A stretch of 64,000 bases of DNA from Betaproteobacteria bacterium (GTDB lineage: Bacteria; Pseudomonadota; Gammaproteobacteria; Burkholderiales; Casimicrobiaceae), in NCBI GenBank assembly GCA_016717855.1, contig JADKEV010000005.1, positions 124,001-188,000 on the forward strand, in the 5' to 3' direction. A model generated the notes under the pieces. The model was not told the origin of the DNA. It searched no databases and saw only the letters and a program-made list of their open reading frames with translations. How positions within the stretch are numbered: position 1 is the first letter of the stretch; every line of letters begins with the position of its first letter. The translations under genes and the position numbers were made by a program. Positions 36,083-50,018 of this stretch are shown here, one piece after another.

Positions 36083-38277
36083 GCGCAACGCATCCCCCCA
36101 CCCCCTCTGTCCGCGGGCGGCGCAGCTTGCCGCTTGTGGTCCTTGTCTGCGGGTTGCTCCATTCGGCCCTGACCTGGGCGGACAACAGCATTGATGCCGT
36201 CGCGGTCTCTCGCGGAACCGCCGGCCGGACCGTGATCAAGATGACCCTGAAGGAGCCCATGGCGGCGGCGCCCGCCGGTTTTTCCATCAGCAACCCGCCG
36301 CGCATCGCCCTCGACTTTCCCAACACGGGAAACAGCACCGGAAAGGCCGTCCAGGAAGTCGGCGACGCAGTTCTGCGCAGCCTGAACATCGTCCAGGCAG
36401 GGACGCGCACCCGGGTCGTGCTGAATCTGGTCAAAACGCAGAATTTCGAAACGCAATTGAGCGGTCGCGATCTGTTCATCACGTTGTTCGATCAACCGAC
36501 CGGCGACCAGGCCGGGACGGCCACCGTGTCGCATTTTTCAGAAGCAAAGGGCGCCGAGCCCGGGGCGCTCAGCTTGAAGGACATCGATTTCCGCCGGGGG
36601 GTCGGCGGCGAGGGCCGGATCATCGTCGAGCTTTCGAGCGCGAACACGGGAATCGACATTCGCCAGCAGGGCGAGCAGTTGATCGTCGATTTCGTGAAAA
36701 CAGGCCTGCCCCGCAACCTGCAGCGGAAGATGGACGTCATCGACTTCGCCACGCCGGTGGTGAGCATCGACACGTTCCTGCAGGCGGGCAACGCGCGCAT
36801 GGTGATCCAGCCCAAGGGGCTGTGGGAGCATTCGGCCTATCAGGCTGAGAATCGCTTCATTCTCGAAATCAAGCCCATCATCGAAGACCCCAACAAGCTG
36901 ACCCAGGGCAGCAGGCCGGGCTACAAGGGCGACAAGCTGTCACTCAATTTCCAGAATGTCGAGGTGCGGTCGGTGCTGCAGGTGATCGCCGACTTCACCG
37001 GCCTGAACATAATCACCAGTGATACCGTGCAGGGCAACCTGACACTGCGGCTCAAGGACATTCCCTGGGATCAGGCCCTCGACATCATCATGCAGACCAA
37101 GGGTCTCGACATGCGCAAGAACGGCAGTGTCGTCCTGATCGCGCCGCGCGAAGAACTGGCCACCAAGGAAAAGCTCGAGCTGGAGGCGCGGCAGCAGATC
37201 GGCGAACTCGAGCCCATCCATACGGAATTGTTCCAGCTGAACTACAAGAAGGCCAGCGAGCTCCGCGATCTGCTGGTGGGCACTGGAGCCGGCGGCGGCG
37301 GCGCCGCGCGCAACGTGTTCCTGTCCAAGCGCGGGAGCGCATCGTTCGACGCCCGGACGAACACGCTCATCGTCCAGGACACTGGCGCGCGACTGGAGGA
37401 GATCCGCAAGCTCATCGGCCGCATCGACATCACGGTGCGCCAGGTCCTGATCGAAGCGCGCATCGTCATTGCCGACGACAAATTCAGCAAGCAGCTCGGG
37501 GTTAGGCTGGGCAGCCTCGGCGGCTACCGCGTTGGCAACAACAACATCGGCCTGGCGCCCAGGATCGAAAACTCCAACACATCCGCCCTTGGCATTACGC
37601 CGAACCAATCCTTGCTGTCCAGTAGCGTTGGGGGCGTCACGCAGTTTGGCGAAGCAGCGGGTTATCCGGTCAACGTCAACCTGCCCATTTCCAATCCGGC
37701 GGGCAGCTTGGCCGTGTCGATCCTCAATCTGGGCAGCGGCAACCTGATCAATCTCGAGCTGCAGGCGATGGAAGCCAACAATCTGGGCAAGGTCGTCTCC
37801 AATCCCCGCGTCGTCACCGCTGACAACCAGAAGGCGTTGATCAAGCAGGGCACGCAGATTCCCTACACCACCGGCGGCGGCATAGGCACGCCGCCGACCA
37901 CGCAATTCAAGGACGCCGTGCTGGAACTCTCGGTCACGCCGCAGATCACGCCCGACAACCGGATCATCATGCTCCTTGAGATCAAGAAGGATTCGGTGGG
38001 CGCGTTGATCGACCAGGGCGGCGGGCTCGGAAAGATCCCATCCATCGACGTGCGCAACATCACGACCCAGATCGTCGTCAACAACGGCGATACGGCAGTC
38101 ATCGGCGGCATCTTTGAAGGTGTCTCGCGCAAGGACGTGTCGAAAGTGCCCTTCCTGGGTGACCTGCCGTGGGTGGGCAACCTGTTCAAGACGACGGCCA
38201 ACCAGGAAGACAAGGTGGAAATGCTGATTTTCATCACGCCGCGCATCGTGCAGGAGAACATCAACGCGCTGCGCTGA
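36079..38277 (+). CDS. pilQ: Type IV pilus outer-membrane secretin PilQ
   Basis: Forms the outer-membrane pore through which the pilus passes; 732 residues. The signal peptide ends near TWA-DNS; two AMIN domains lie at about 35-260, then secretin N0/N1 domains (LSLNFQNVEVRSVLQVIADF) and the C-terminal secretin core with VLIEARIVIADD and VPFLGDLPWVGNLFK. ATG 36079 overlaps the pilP stop; the frame stays open upstream only as pilP shadow. Confidence 0.96.
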   Translation: MSATHPPTPSVRGRRSLPLVVLVCGLLHSALTWADNSIDAVAVSRGTAGRTVIKMTLKEPMAAAPAGFSISNPPRIALDFPNTGNSTGKAVQEVGDAVLRSLNIVQAGTRTRVVLNLVKTQNFETQLSGRDLFITLFDQPTGDQAGTATVSHFSEAKGAEPGALSLKDIDFRRGVGGEGRIIVELSSANTGIDIRQQGEQLIVDFVKTGLPRNLQRKMDVIDFATPVVSIDTFLQAGNARMVIQPKGLWEHSAYQAENRFILEIKPIIEDPNKLTQGSRPGYKGDKLSLNFQNVEVRSVLQVIADFTGLNIITSDTVQGNLTLRLKDIPWDQALDIIMQTKGLDMRKNGSVVLIAPREELATKEKLELEARQQIGELEPIHTELFQLNYKKASELRDLLVGTGAGGGGAARNVFLSKRGSASFDARTNTLIVQDTGARLEEIRKLIGRIDITVRQVLIEARIVIADDKFSKQLGVRLGSLGGYRVGNNNIGLAPRIENSNTSALGITPNQSLLSSSVGGVTQFGEAAGYPVNVNLPISNPAGSLAVSILNLGSGNLINLELQAMEANNLGKVVSNPRVVTADNQKALIKQGTQIPYTTGGGIGTPPTTQFKDAVLELSVTPQITPDNRIIMLLEIKKDSVGALIDQGGGLGKIPSIDVRNITTQIVVNNGDTAVIGGIFEGVSRKDVSKVPFLGDLPWVGNLFKTTANQEDKVEMLIFITPRIVQENINALR

Positions 38278-38314
38278 TCCGGTCCTCGCGCCCGACTCCG
38301 TTACAATTGCCCCT

Positions 38315-38866
38315 ATGCTGTTGCGTAGGGGCAATTTGTTTTTGGTGGGCATGCCGGGGAGCGGCAAGTCGACGCTCGGCCGGGTTCTGGCGCGCAACCT
38401 GGGAAAGACGTTCGTCGACGCGGACCACGAGCTCGAGCGGCGTCTCGGCGTGTCGATCTCCACGATCTTCGAAATCGAAGGGGAAGAGACCTTCCGTAGC
38501 CGCGAAGAAGAGACGCTGGCCCGCCTCGTGCAACGGGTGGACATCGTCCTGGCCACCGGAGGTGGCGCCGTGCTCCGGGAGCCGAATCGGGACCGCCTGC
38601 GGACGGGCGGCACCGTGCTCTATCTGCACGCGACACCCGAGACGACGTTCGAGCGCACCCGCCACAGCAAGAACCGTCCGCTCCTGCAGACTGCAGATCC
38701 ATTGGCACGCGCGCGCTCTCTCTATGCGCACCGCGACCCGCTCTACCGGGAGACCGCCGACCTGGTCATCGAGGTCGATCAGCAGAAATCAACCCAGGTG
38801 CTCTCGTTTCTGCGGGACAACCTCGATCCCCTCTCACCGCCGGCGCCGGCCGGCACGACCGTGTAA
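38315..38866 (+). CDS. aroK: Shikimate kinase
   Basis: Phosphorylates shikimate at O3 in aromatic amino-acid synthesis; 183 residues. The P-loop is GMPGSGKST, the shikimate site includes DADHELE and ATGGGAV, and the lid carries NRPLLQTADP. TACAAT at 38302-38307 would place the transcript start at or next to the ATG, so a leaderless message is possible; read-through from pilQ (37 bp upstream) is the alternative. aroB follows after 5 bp. Confidence 0.95.
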   Translation: MLLRRGNLFLVGMPGSGKSTLGRVLARNLGKTFVDADHELERRLGVSISTIFEIEGEETFRSREEETLARLVQRVDIVLATGGGAVLREPNRDRLRTGGTVLYLHATPETTFERTRHSKNRPLLQTADPLARARSLYAHRDPLYRETADLVIEVDQQKSTQVLSFLRDNLDPLSPPAPAGTTV

Positions 38867-38871
38867 GCCCC

Positions 38872-39945
38872 ATGCCACGAATCGTCAACGTCGCCCTGGG
38901 TGAGCGCTCCTACCCGATACATATCGGTGAGCACGTCATCGAAACGCTTCCCGCGCTGTTGCATGGCCGAGCCATCTCTCGCATTGCAGTGGTCACCAAC
39001 CCGACCGTTGCGGAACTGTATCTGGCAAGGACCGAGCATTCCCTCGCCCAGGCCGGATTCCCCATTGTCACGATCACGATCCCGGACGGAGAGGCGCACA
39101 AGACGGTGGCCACATGGACGCACGTCCATGACCGCCTGCTGGCCGCGCGGCTGGACCGGAAATCTGCGGTGCTTGCGTTGGGTGGGGGCGTCGTCGGCGA
39201 TATCGCCGGCTTTGCCGCCGCGACGTATCAGCGGGGCATTTCCTTCATCCAGGTGCCCACGACCCTGCTCGCGCAGGTCGATTCGTCGGTAGGCGGCAAG
39301 ACCGGCGTCAACCATCCGCTGGGCAAGAACATGATCGGGGCGTTCTACCAGCCGGAACTGGTGGTCATCGATACGTCGACGCTGGCGACGTTGCCGCTGC
39401 GCGAACTGCGCGCCGGCCTCGCGGAGGTGATCAAGTACGGGCTGATCCGCGACCGCGATTTCTTCGCGTGGCTCGAGGCCAATGCGCAGGCGTTGCTCGC
39501 GCGCGATCCTGCAGCCATGGCACACGCGATCGAGGTAAGTTGCCGGCACAAGGCGGAAGTTGTCGCCAATGACGAGACCGAACAGGGAGAGCGGGCCCTG
39601 CTGAACCTCGGCCACACTTTCGGACATGCGATCGAGGCCGGGCTCGGCTTCGGAACCTGGCTGCACGGGGAGGCCGTTGCGGCGGGAACGGTGATGGCGG
39701 CGCGCCTGTCCGCGCGCCTGGGCTGGCTGCCCGAACCGGAGGTCGACCGCATTGCCAGTCTGCTCAGTGCCGTGGGATTGCCGATCGAAGGCCCGGCATT
39801 CGGCGCGGATCGGTACCTGGAATTGATGGCGCACGACAAGAAAGTGATTGCCGGGAACATGCGGCTGATCCTGTTGCGGGCCATGGGCGAAGGTGTCGTG
39901 ACCAGCGACGCGCCGGTGGGCGACGTTCGGGCAGTCCTGCCCTGA
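38872..39945 (+). CDS. aroB: 3-dehydroquinate synthase
   Basis: NAD- and metal-dependent second enzyme of the shikimate pathway; 357 residues. NAD motif LGGGVVGDIAGFAAATYQRG, FIQVPTTLLAQVDSSVGGKTG, AEVIKYGLI and metal ligands in LNLGHTFGHAIE and LHGEAVAAG are intact. It is cotranscribed with aroK and ends at a strong intrinsic terminator. Confidence 0.97.
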   Translation: MPRIVNVALGERSYPIHIGEHVIETLPALLHGRAISRIAVVTNPTVAELYLARTEHSLAQAGFPIVTITIPDGEAHKTVATWTHVHDRLLAARLDRKSAVLALGGGVVGDIAGFAAATYQRGISFIQVPTTLLAQVDSSVGGKTGVNHPLGKNMIGAFYQPELVVIDTSTLATLPLRELRAGLAEVIKYGLIRDRDFFAWLEANAQALLARDPAAMAHAIEVSCRHKAEVVANDETEQGERALLNLGHTFGHAIEAGLGFGTWLHGEAVAAGTVMAARLSARLGWLPEPEVDRIASLLSAVGLPIEGPAFGADRYLELMAHDKKVIAGNMRLILLRAMGEGVVTSDAPVGDVRAVLP

Positions 39946-39965
39946 TTCCAGTCCGGCGGATGCAG

Positions 39966-39994
39966 AAAAAAAGGGCGCCGGAGGCGCCCTTTTT
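39966..39994. terminator. Bidirectional intrinsic terminator between aroB and the Ig-repeat lipoprotein
   Basis: Seven-bp stem GGGCGCC / GGCGCCC (39973-39979 and 39983-39989, 3-nt loop GGA) with an A-run before and a T-run after, so it can end aroB on the plus strand and the lipoprotein gene on the minus strand. Confidence 0.85.
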
Positions 39995-40012
39995 GTTCGC
40001 GACCCTCCCGTC

Positions 40013-42717
40013 CTATAGGCAGACCGCCGGCGGCGCGACGACAATCGTCCCGGAGACCGTTCCGTTGGAAACGATCACCGGGATCGAAGCCGAACCGGCC
40101 AGCACTGCGGTGCTTCTGGTAATGGTCAGAATGTTGTTGGTGGGAGGCGTGCCCGTGAGCAACGCTGACAGCCCCGCGAACGGGACGGCGGTGAACGGTC
40201 CGGGCGCGCCGGAAATCGTCGTCACACCCGTCGAGCCCGCGGCGCAGGGAATCACCAGCGGCGACGACGGCGTGAACTCGATGACCGCGGTCGGCAGCGT
40301 CGGCGGGTCGCCGGCGCACTGCGTGGCGACGGCGACCTGGAAGGAAGTCAGACTCGCAGGCACGCCCAGGATCGACACGTAGATGACGGCGGGGCTCGTC
40401 GCGGTCCCGTTCGGGCTTCGCGTGATCGTGATGATCCTGCCGTTCAGCGTCGCGGTGACGTTGGGGCCGAGCGTGCTGACGATGAACGTCGGCTGCGTCA
40501 GGCTGCCGTCCGCCAGCTTGATCTCGCCGCCGACGATCTGCTCGATCACCGACTGGCCGCAGGCCAGCGGCGTGGTGACATCGCCGGGCACGAACTGGAT
40601 TGCGTTGTAGTTCGTCGCCGGATTCCCGGATCCCAGACCGTTGATCAACTGCACGGATATCGTCCGGCCGGTGGCGTCGGTGATCGTGATCGACGTGCCC
40701 GGCGAGGGCGAACAGACCGTGCCGGTCAGGATCGCGGTGAACCCTCCGCCGTTGGTCTGCACCAGCGTCGGCACGATGTTCGCGTAGTTCGGCAGCGTGC
40801 TCTGGATCCGGTACGGCGGCGTTCCGCCGAAGATGTAGTAGGTCACCGGAATGTTCGCCGCGCAGTTCGAGCTGTCGGCCCCGGTCACCGTCCAGGTGGT
40901 CGGTATCGCGGTCAGCGTCCCGGCACCGTCGGTGAATTGGGCGATGATAAAGCTGCTGTTGAGGATATTGCCCGTGGTCAACTCCGTCGCGCGAATCAGC
41001 GCCACCTGCGTGGGCGCGTTGACGTCGGCGCGCAGGCGAACCACCGCCAGGCCATCCTGTCCCGACGTGACGGTTATCGAATTGGCGAACGTCTCGGGCT
41101 GTCCGGGCCCACTGGTGAAGAACTGATAGTTGCCTTGAACGTTCTCGAACCTGACGGCCCGTCCCTGTATGCCGGCGCCCGCGAGATTACGGACCAGGAC
41201 CGTCACGCTGGCAGTCTGGCCGGCGCATACCGCGGAACCGCAGCCGACGCCAGGCGATGCCGGTGTAGGTGTAATCGTCAGCGTATTGAGCAGCGGCGCC
41301 GGTTTGACCGTGATCGTGGCAGTGACGGTGGTGCCGGAAGCGTCCACCACGGTCACCGTCACCGTGGTATCCGCGTCGACGTTGGCCGGGGCGAGCAGGA
41401 TCTGGTCGGTGACTACATTGCGGGCGACCGGCAGCACGACGGAGTTGCTCGAAAACGCCTGATAGGGCGGCGTGCCGCCAAAGACGGTCAGCGTGGCCGG
41501 CGTGTTGTTGTAGACCGTCGCCGTATTGGGCAGGATCGACAAGGGGATAGGTGTTGAAGGTAGCACCGTCATCGTCGCCGTGACCTGGTTCTGCGCGGAG
41601 TCGCGGATCGTGATCAACACAGCTGTCGCTTCCCTGGGCGTCGATGTCGCAATGAGCGTGAACCGCCCTTGCGCGTCGATGGACGCCGGGTTGGGAACGA
41701 GGCTGGGCTGGCTGGAGACGACCGTGTAGGGCCCGGTGCCGCCGGTGATCGTGAAGGTGACAGGCGTATTCGCCGCAATCTGGACCGTCGTCGGCGTGAC
41801 GCTCAGCGCCACCGGCGTGATCGTCAACTGTGAGGTCACCTGGTTGCCCTGCGCATCGCGAACGGTGAGAACCATGTTGACCGGTGCCGGTGGATTCAGC
41901 AGCGGCGTAATCGTGAAGCGGCCGTTGATATCGACGATGGGATTGGCCACGATGGTGGGGAAGCTGGAAATCACCGAGTACGGCGCCTGGCCGCCCGATA
42001 TCTGATACGCCACGGGCACGCCGAAGACAGTCGTGGCGGTCGTCGGCGACACGGCGAGAGCGAGGCTGCGCACCGTGAGCGTCGCGGTAACGGTCGCATT
42101 CCGGCCATCGCGGATCGTGAACACTACCGGAGTGCTGACCGTGGGATTGGAAATCGCCTGGACCGTGAACCGACCCAGCGCATCGACGCCTATCGGGTTG
42201 GGCACGATCGTAGGCTGGCTGGACGTCACCGTATAGGGCGTCGACCCGCCTGTGATAGTAAACGTCACGGGCACGTTGATTCCCGATTCGGCCGCAGCCG
42301 GGGACACGGCCAGCGCCACGCCCAACCTGGCGTTCACGGTGACCAGTACGGTCGTCACGGATTGCGCCGCGTCGCGGATGGTCAAGGTGACCAGCGTGTC
42401 GATATCGGGCGCATACGCGGGAGTGATGGAGAAGCGCCCGTCCTCGCCGATCGAATTGTCGAGACTGGTATGAGGGACTGCAAGCTGGATGTCAGCGCGT
42501 ATGGCTTAACGCCGCCACTGACCGTCAGGGTCACCGGCGCGGATCCGAAATCCATCACCACGGTGCCGGGCGAGACACCCAACGAACCGGTCGGCGTGTT
42601 TGGCGAAGTCCCCCCTGTGCCCCCGCCACCGCACGCTGCCAGCGTGAGAAGCGCGAAGGCGCCCAGCAACGCAGCCAGCGGCTTGGTGAATCGCTTGGTC
42701 CAGAAGGGTCTCGTCAT
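40013..42717 (-). pseudogene. Lipoprotein with tandem bacterial Ig-like repeats, frameshifted near the N-terminus
   Basis: Predicted surface or periplasmic lipoprotein of ~900 residues. ATG 42717 has AAGGA upstream; the signal peptide ends LLTLAACGGGG (Cys acylation). At least five repeats of ~80 residues follow, each with a core such as VTFTITGGTGPYTVVSSQPS, a GRF(T/S) strand and a closing RDxxxxxVTATxTV strand, then more divergent domains, one with paired Cys. The first repeat loses frame at about 42464-42468 (after SLQSLIP); the next frame continues SLDNSIGEDGRFSITPAYAP as expected, so one base is missing. Function unknown; such stalks often act in adhesion. Thr/Val/Pro-rich repeats could also favour length change. 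Confidence 0.8.
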
Positions 42718-42872
42718 GATGATGTCCTTAAATTCGGTTTTTCTTACCGGCATTCGCCGCCACTCGCAGGATGACTTTTCAAGCAGCAACAACGCTCTAG
42801 CTGAGTTTATTCAGATTAAAGCGCAAGTCTGCGGGAGGCGCAAGTGGTTTTCGTGAATTCGTCGCTGGCGCC

Positions 42873-42909
42873 TGGCATTGTTGTTGCATGGCAGCAAACC
42901 CGATAGAAT
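42873..42909 (+). promoter_or_regulatory. Sigma-54-type promoter, overlapping a sigma-70-like one, upstream of gltB
   Basis: TGGCATTGTTGTTGCA (42873-42888) has GG and GC exactly 12 nt apart and matches the RpoN consensus TGGCACG-N4-TTGCW at all but two positions. TTGTTG (42881-42886), 17 nt and TAGAAT (42904-42909) form an overlapping sigma-70-like pair. Either would start a leader of about 190-205 nt. No clear NtrC dyad was seen further upstream. Confidence 0.5.
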
Positions 42910-42912
42910 CGG

Positions 42913-43104
42913 TAGGTTTCGCCTCCGAAGTAGATGAGGCGCATGCGCCGCGCCCGAGAGTGAACAGCGCCCGGACCGCACGGTCCGGCCCCGTTGAATG
43001 GGGCGGCGGAGTTTCTGGCGGTTTTGGTTACGGCGCAATGCGCAGCGCGCATTGGCCTCCACTGAAATTGCGTTTTTTCTGCATTGCGGACAAAGAGGCC
43101 AGCC
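42913..43104 (+). promoter_or_regulatory. Structured 5' leader of gltB with competing hairpins
   Basis: Perfect inverted repeats in order: CCGGACCG/CGGTCCGG (42971-42978 and 42981-42988), GCCCC/GGGGC (42988-42992 and 43000-43004) and CAATGCGC/GCGCATTG (43036-43043 and 43047-43054). A later GCATTGCG (43081-43088) can instead pair with CGCAATGC (43034-43041), giving an alternative structure that spans a T6 run (43073-43078) just before the ribosome-binding site. I do not recognise a known riboswitch. Confidence 0.4.
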
Positions 43105-47799
<4,695 letters not shown>

Positions 47800-47881
47800 A
47801 CATCAGGGCGCCGGTCGCCATCCGCTGCCGGCGCAGCGCGTGGCGCCCGGGCGCCGCCCCCTAACCTCACATAGCGAAAAC

Positions 47882-49303
47882 ATGGGCAAGATCACCGGAT
47901 TCATCGAGTACCAGCGGTTGAGCGAAGCGGCGCAGCCGGTCGGGGCGCGGGTCAAGCATTATCGGGAATTCATCGTCGCGCTCAAGGACGATGAAGCCTC
48001 GAAGCAGGGCGCGCGCTGCATGGATTGCGGCATCCCGTTCTGCCAGAGCGGCTGTCCCGTCAGCAACATCATCCCGGACTGGAACGACCTCGTGTTCAGG
48101 GGGCAGTGGCGGCAGGCGCTGGACACGCTGCATTCGACGAACAACTTTCCCGAGTTCACCGGCCGCGTATGTCCGGCCCCGTGCGAAGCCTCGTGCACGC
48201 TCAACATCAACAATGACCCGGTGGGCATCAAGTCGATCGAGCACTTCATCATCGACAAGGGATGGGAAAAAGGCTGGGTCCGGCCCCGGCCGGCGCAGCG
48301 GAAGTCCGGCAAGCGCGTCGCGATCGTCGGCAGCGGCCCTGCGGGCCTCGCCTGCGCGCAGCAGTTGGCGCGCGCGGGACACGACGTGGTCCTGCTGGAA
48401 AAGAACGACAGGATCGGCGGCCTGCTGCGCTATGGCATTCCCGATTTCAAGATGGAGAAGTCCCACATCGACCGGCGCATCGAGCAGATGCGCGCCGAGG
48501 GCGTCGAGTTCCGGGTCAACCAGCACGTGGGCGTGAACGTCGGCGCCGCGGACCTGCTGAAGGAGTTCGATGCCATCGCCCTGACCGGCGGCGCGGAACG
48601 GCCCCGGGACCTGCCGGTGCCGGGGCGCGAGCTCGACGGCGTGCACTTTGCGATGGAGTTCCTGCCGCAGCAAAACAAGGTGGTCGCCGGCGATGTCGTT
48701 CCCGGGCAGATCATGGCCACGGGCAAGCACGTGATCGTGATCGGCGGGGGCGACACCGGATCCGACTGCGTGGGGACTTCGAACCGTCACGGCGCGGCAT
48801 CGGTCGCGCAGTTCGAGCTGCTGCCGCAGCCGCCGGAGAACGAGAACAAGCCGCTGGTGTGGCCCTACTGGCCGGTCAAGCTGCGCACATCGTCGTCGCA
48901 CGAAGAAGGCTGCAACCGCGACTGGGCGGTGGCGACCAAGCGGCTGGAAGGACGGGACGGCAAGGTCGGGAAACTCGTCGCCGCGCGCGTGGAGTGGAAG
49001 GACGGCAAGATGCAGGAAATACCCGGGTCGGAATTCGAGATGAAGGCCGACCTGGTGCTGCTCGCGATGGGCTTCGTCGGCCCCGTGTCCACCGGCCTGC
49101 TCGACCAATTCGCCGTGGAAAAGGACGCGCGGGGCAACGTCAAGGCCGACACGGACGACTACAAGACGTCGGTGGCGAAGGTCTTTGCGGCCGGCGACAT
49201 GCGGCGCGGCCAGTCGCTGGTGGTCTGGGCGATACGCGAAGGCCGGCAATGCGCGCGCGCGGTCGACGAATTCCTGATGGGAACCAGCGAACTGCCCCGC
49301 TGA
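47882..49303 (+). CDS. gltD: Glutamate synthase (NADPH) small subunit
   Basis: Delivers electrons from NADPH through FAD and 4Fe-4S clusters to GltB; 473 residues. N-terminal cluster cysteines lie in CMDCGIPFCQSGCP and CPAPCEASC. FAD motif AIVGSGPAGLACAQQLARAG and NADPH motif VIGGGDTGSDCVGTSNRHG follow, and the C-terminal AAGDMRRGQSLVVWAI closes the FAD site. The leader region between gltB and gltD (82 bp) shows no terminator. Confidence 0.97.
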   Translation: MGKITGFIEYQRLSEAAQPVGARVKHYREFIVALKDDEASKQGARCMDCGIPFCQSGCPVSNIIPDWNDLVFRGQWRQALDTLHSTNNFPEFTGRVCPAPCEASCTLNINNDPVGIKSIEHFIIDKGWEKGWVRPRPAQRKSGKRVAIVGSGPAGLACAQQLARAGHDVVLLEKNDRIGGLLRYGIPDFKMEKSHIDRRIEQMRAEGVEFRVNQHVGVNVGAADLLKEFDAIALTGGAERPRDLPVPGRELDGVHFAMEFLPQQNKVVAGDVVPGQIMATGKHVIVIGGGDTGSDCVGTSNRHGAASVAQFELLPQPPENENKPLVWPYWPVKLRTSSSHEEGCNRDWAVATKRLEGRDGKVGKLVAARVEWKDGKMQEIPGSEFEMKADLVLLAMGFVGPVSTGLLDQFAVEKDARGNVKADTDDYKTSVAKVFAAGDMRRGQSLVVWAIREGRQCARAVDEFLMGTSELPR

Positions 49304-49376
49304 CGCCGGTTCCGGCGCTGCCGTTGTTGCGGCGCGAATGGCGCGCCGCGCGCGGCGTCGATCGCCCTCAAGGGCG

Positions 49377-50018
49377 CTACTCCAGTGGCTGGGCGGGCAC
49401 CTTCTTCTGCAGATGCGCGAAAGCCTCGCGCAACCGGTCCATGAAACTGGTCTTTTCTCCGGTCCATGAAAACGGCCGGCCGATGAATACGTCCACAAAG
49501 AACGGAATCGGGATGAACGTCCCCTTCCCCATCGACTTGCCCAGGCCGCGCATGAAGACCGGAATCACCGGCACCGTCGGAAAGCGCTTGGCGATGAAGG
49601 AAATGCCCGACTTGAGTTCCGCCATTTTCTCCGGCTCCCCGCGCGAGCCCTCGGGGAAGATGAGCAGGATCTCGCCTCGTTCCAGTGCAGCGTAGCATTC
49701 CGCGAGCGGGTCGACGCCTTCGACCACGCCGCCCCGCGACACAGGGATGATGCCGATGACGTTGAGCGAGAACCACCGCATGAAACCGGGCTTCATGAAA
49801 TAGTCCGCCGCCGCGACCGGGCGCACGTTGGGCACATCCTCGAGCGGAAACAGCGACAGCAGCGCGACCGTGTCGAGGTGGCTGTTGTGGTTGGCCGCGA
49901 TGATGGCCGGGCCCCGAGTCGGGAGGCGTTCGCGATGGCGGATGGTCAGGCCCAGCCAGAACACGATGATGGGTTTCGCGACCAGCACGACGAACAGGAT
50001 GCGCAGCAGCTTTTTCAT
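49377..50018 (-). CDS. 1-acyl-sn-glycerol-3-phosphate acyltransferase-like protein
   Basis: PlsC-family membrane acyltransferase of 213 residues. An N-terminal hydrophobic helix (LRILFVVLVAKPIIVFWLGL) is followed by the catalytic NHNSHLD (HX4D) and the substrate motif FPEGSRG. The start overlaps the stop of the cytidylyltransferase-like gene (ATGA), so both products probably act on the same lipid, with phosphatidic acid passing from one to the other. It need not be the housekeeping PlsC. It is convergent with gltD. Confidence 0.88.
   Translation of the reverse strand: MKKLLRILFVVLVAKPIIVFWLGLTIRHRERLPTRGPAIIAANHNSHLDTVALLSLFPLEDVPNVRPVAAADYFMKPGFMRWFSLNVIGIIPVSRGGVVEGVDPLAECYAALERGEILLIFPEGSRGEPEKMAELKSGISFIAKRFPTVPVIPVFMRGLGKSMGKGTFIPIPFFVDVFIGRPFSWTGEKTSFMDRLREAFAHLQKKVPAQPLE

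Noticed and set aside
42913..43104. Known riboswitch class in the gltB leader (glutamine, glycine, ZTP or guanidine type)
   Set aside because: The conserved cores of these classes as I know them are not present; only the generic hairpins can be supported.
49363..49376. CGCCCT-CA-AGGGCG stem between gltD and the acyltransferase as a terminator
   Set aside because: Two-nt loop and no T-run; probably chance in GC-rich DNA.
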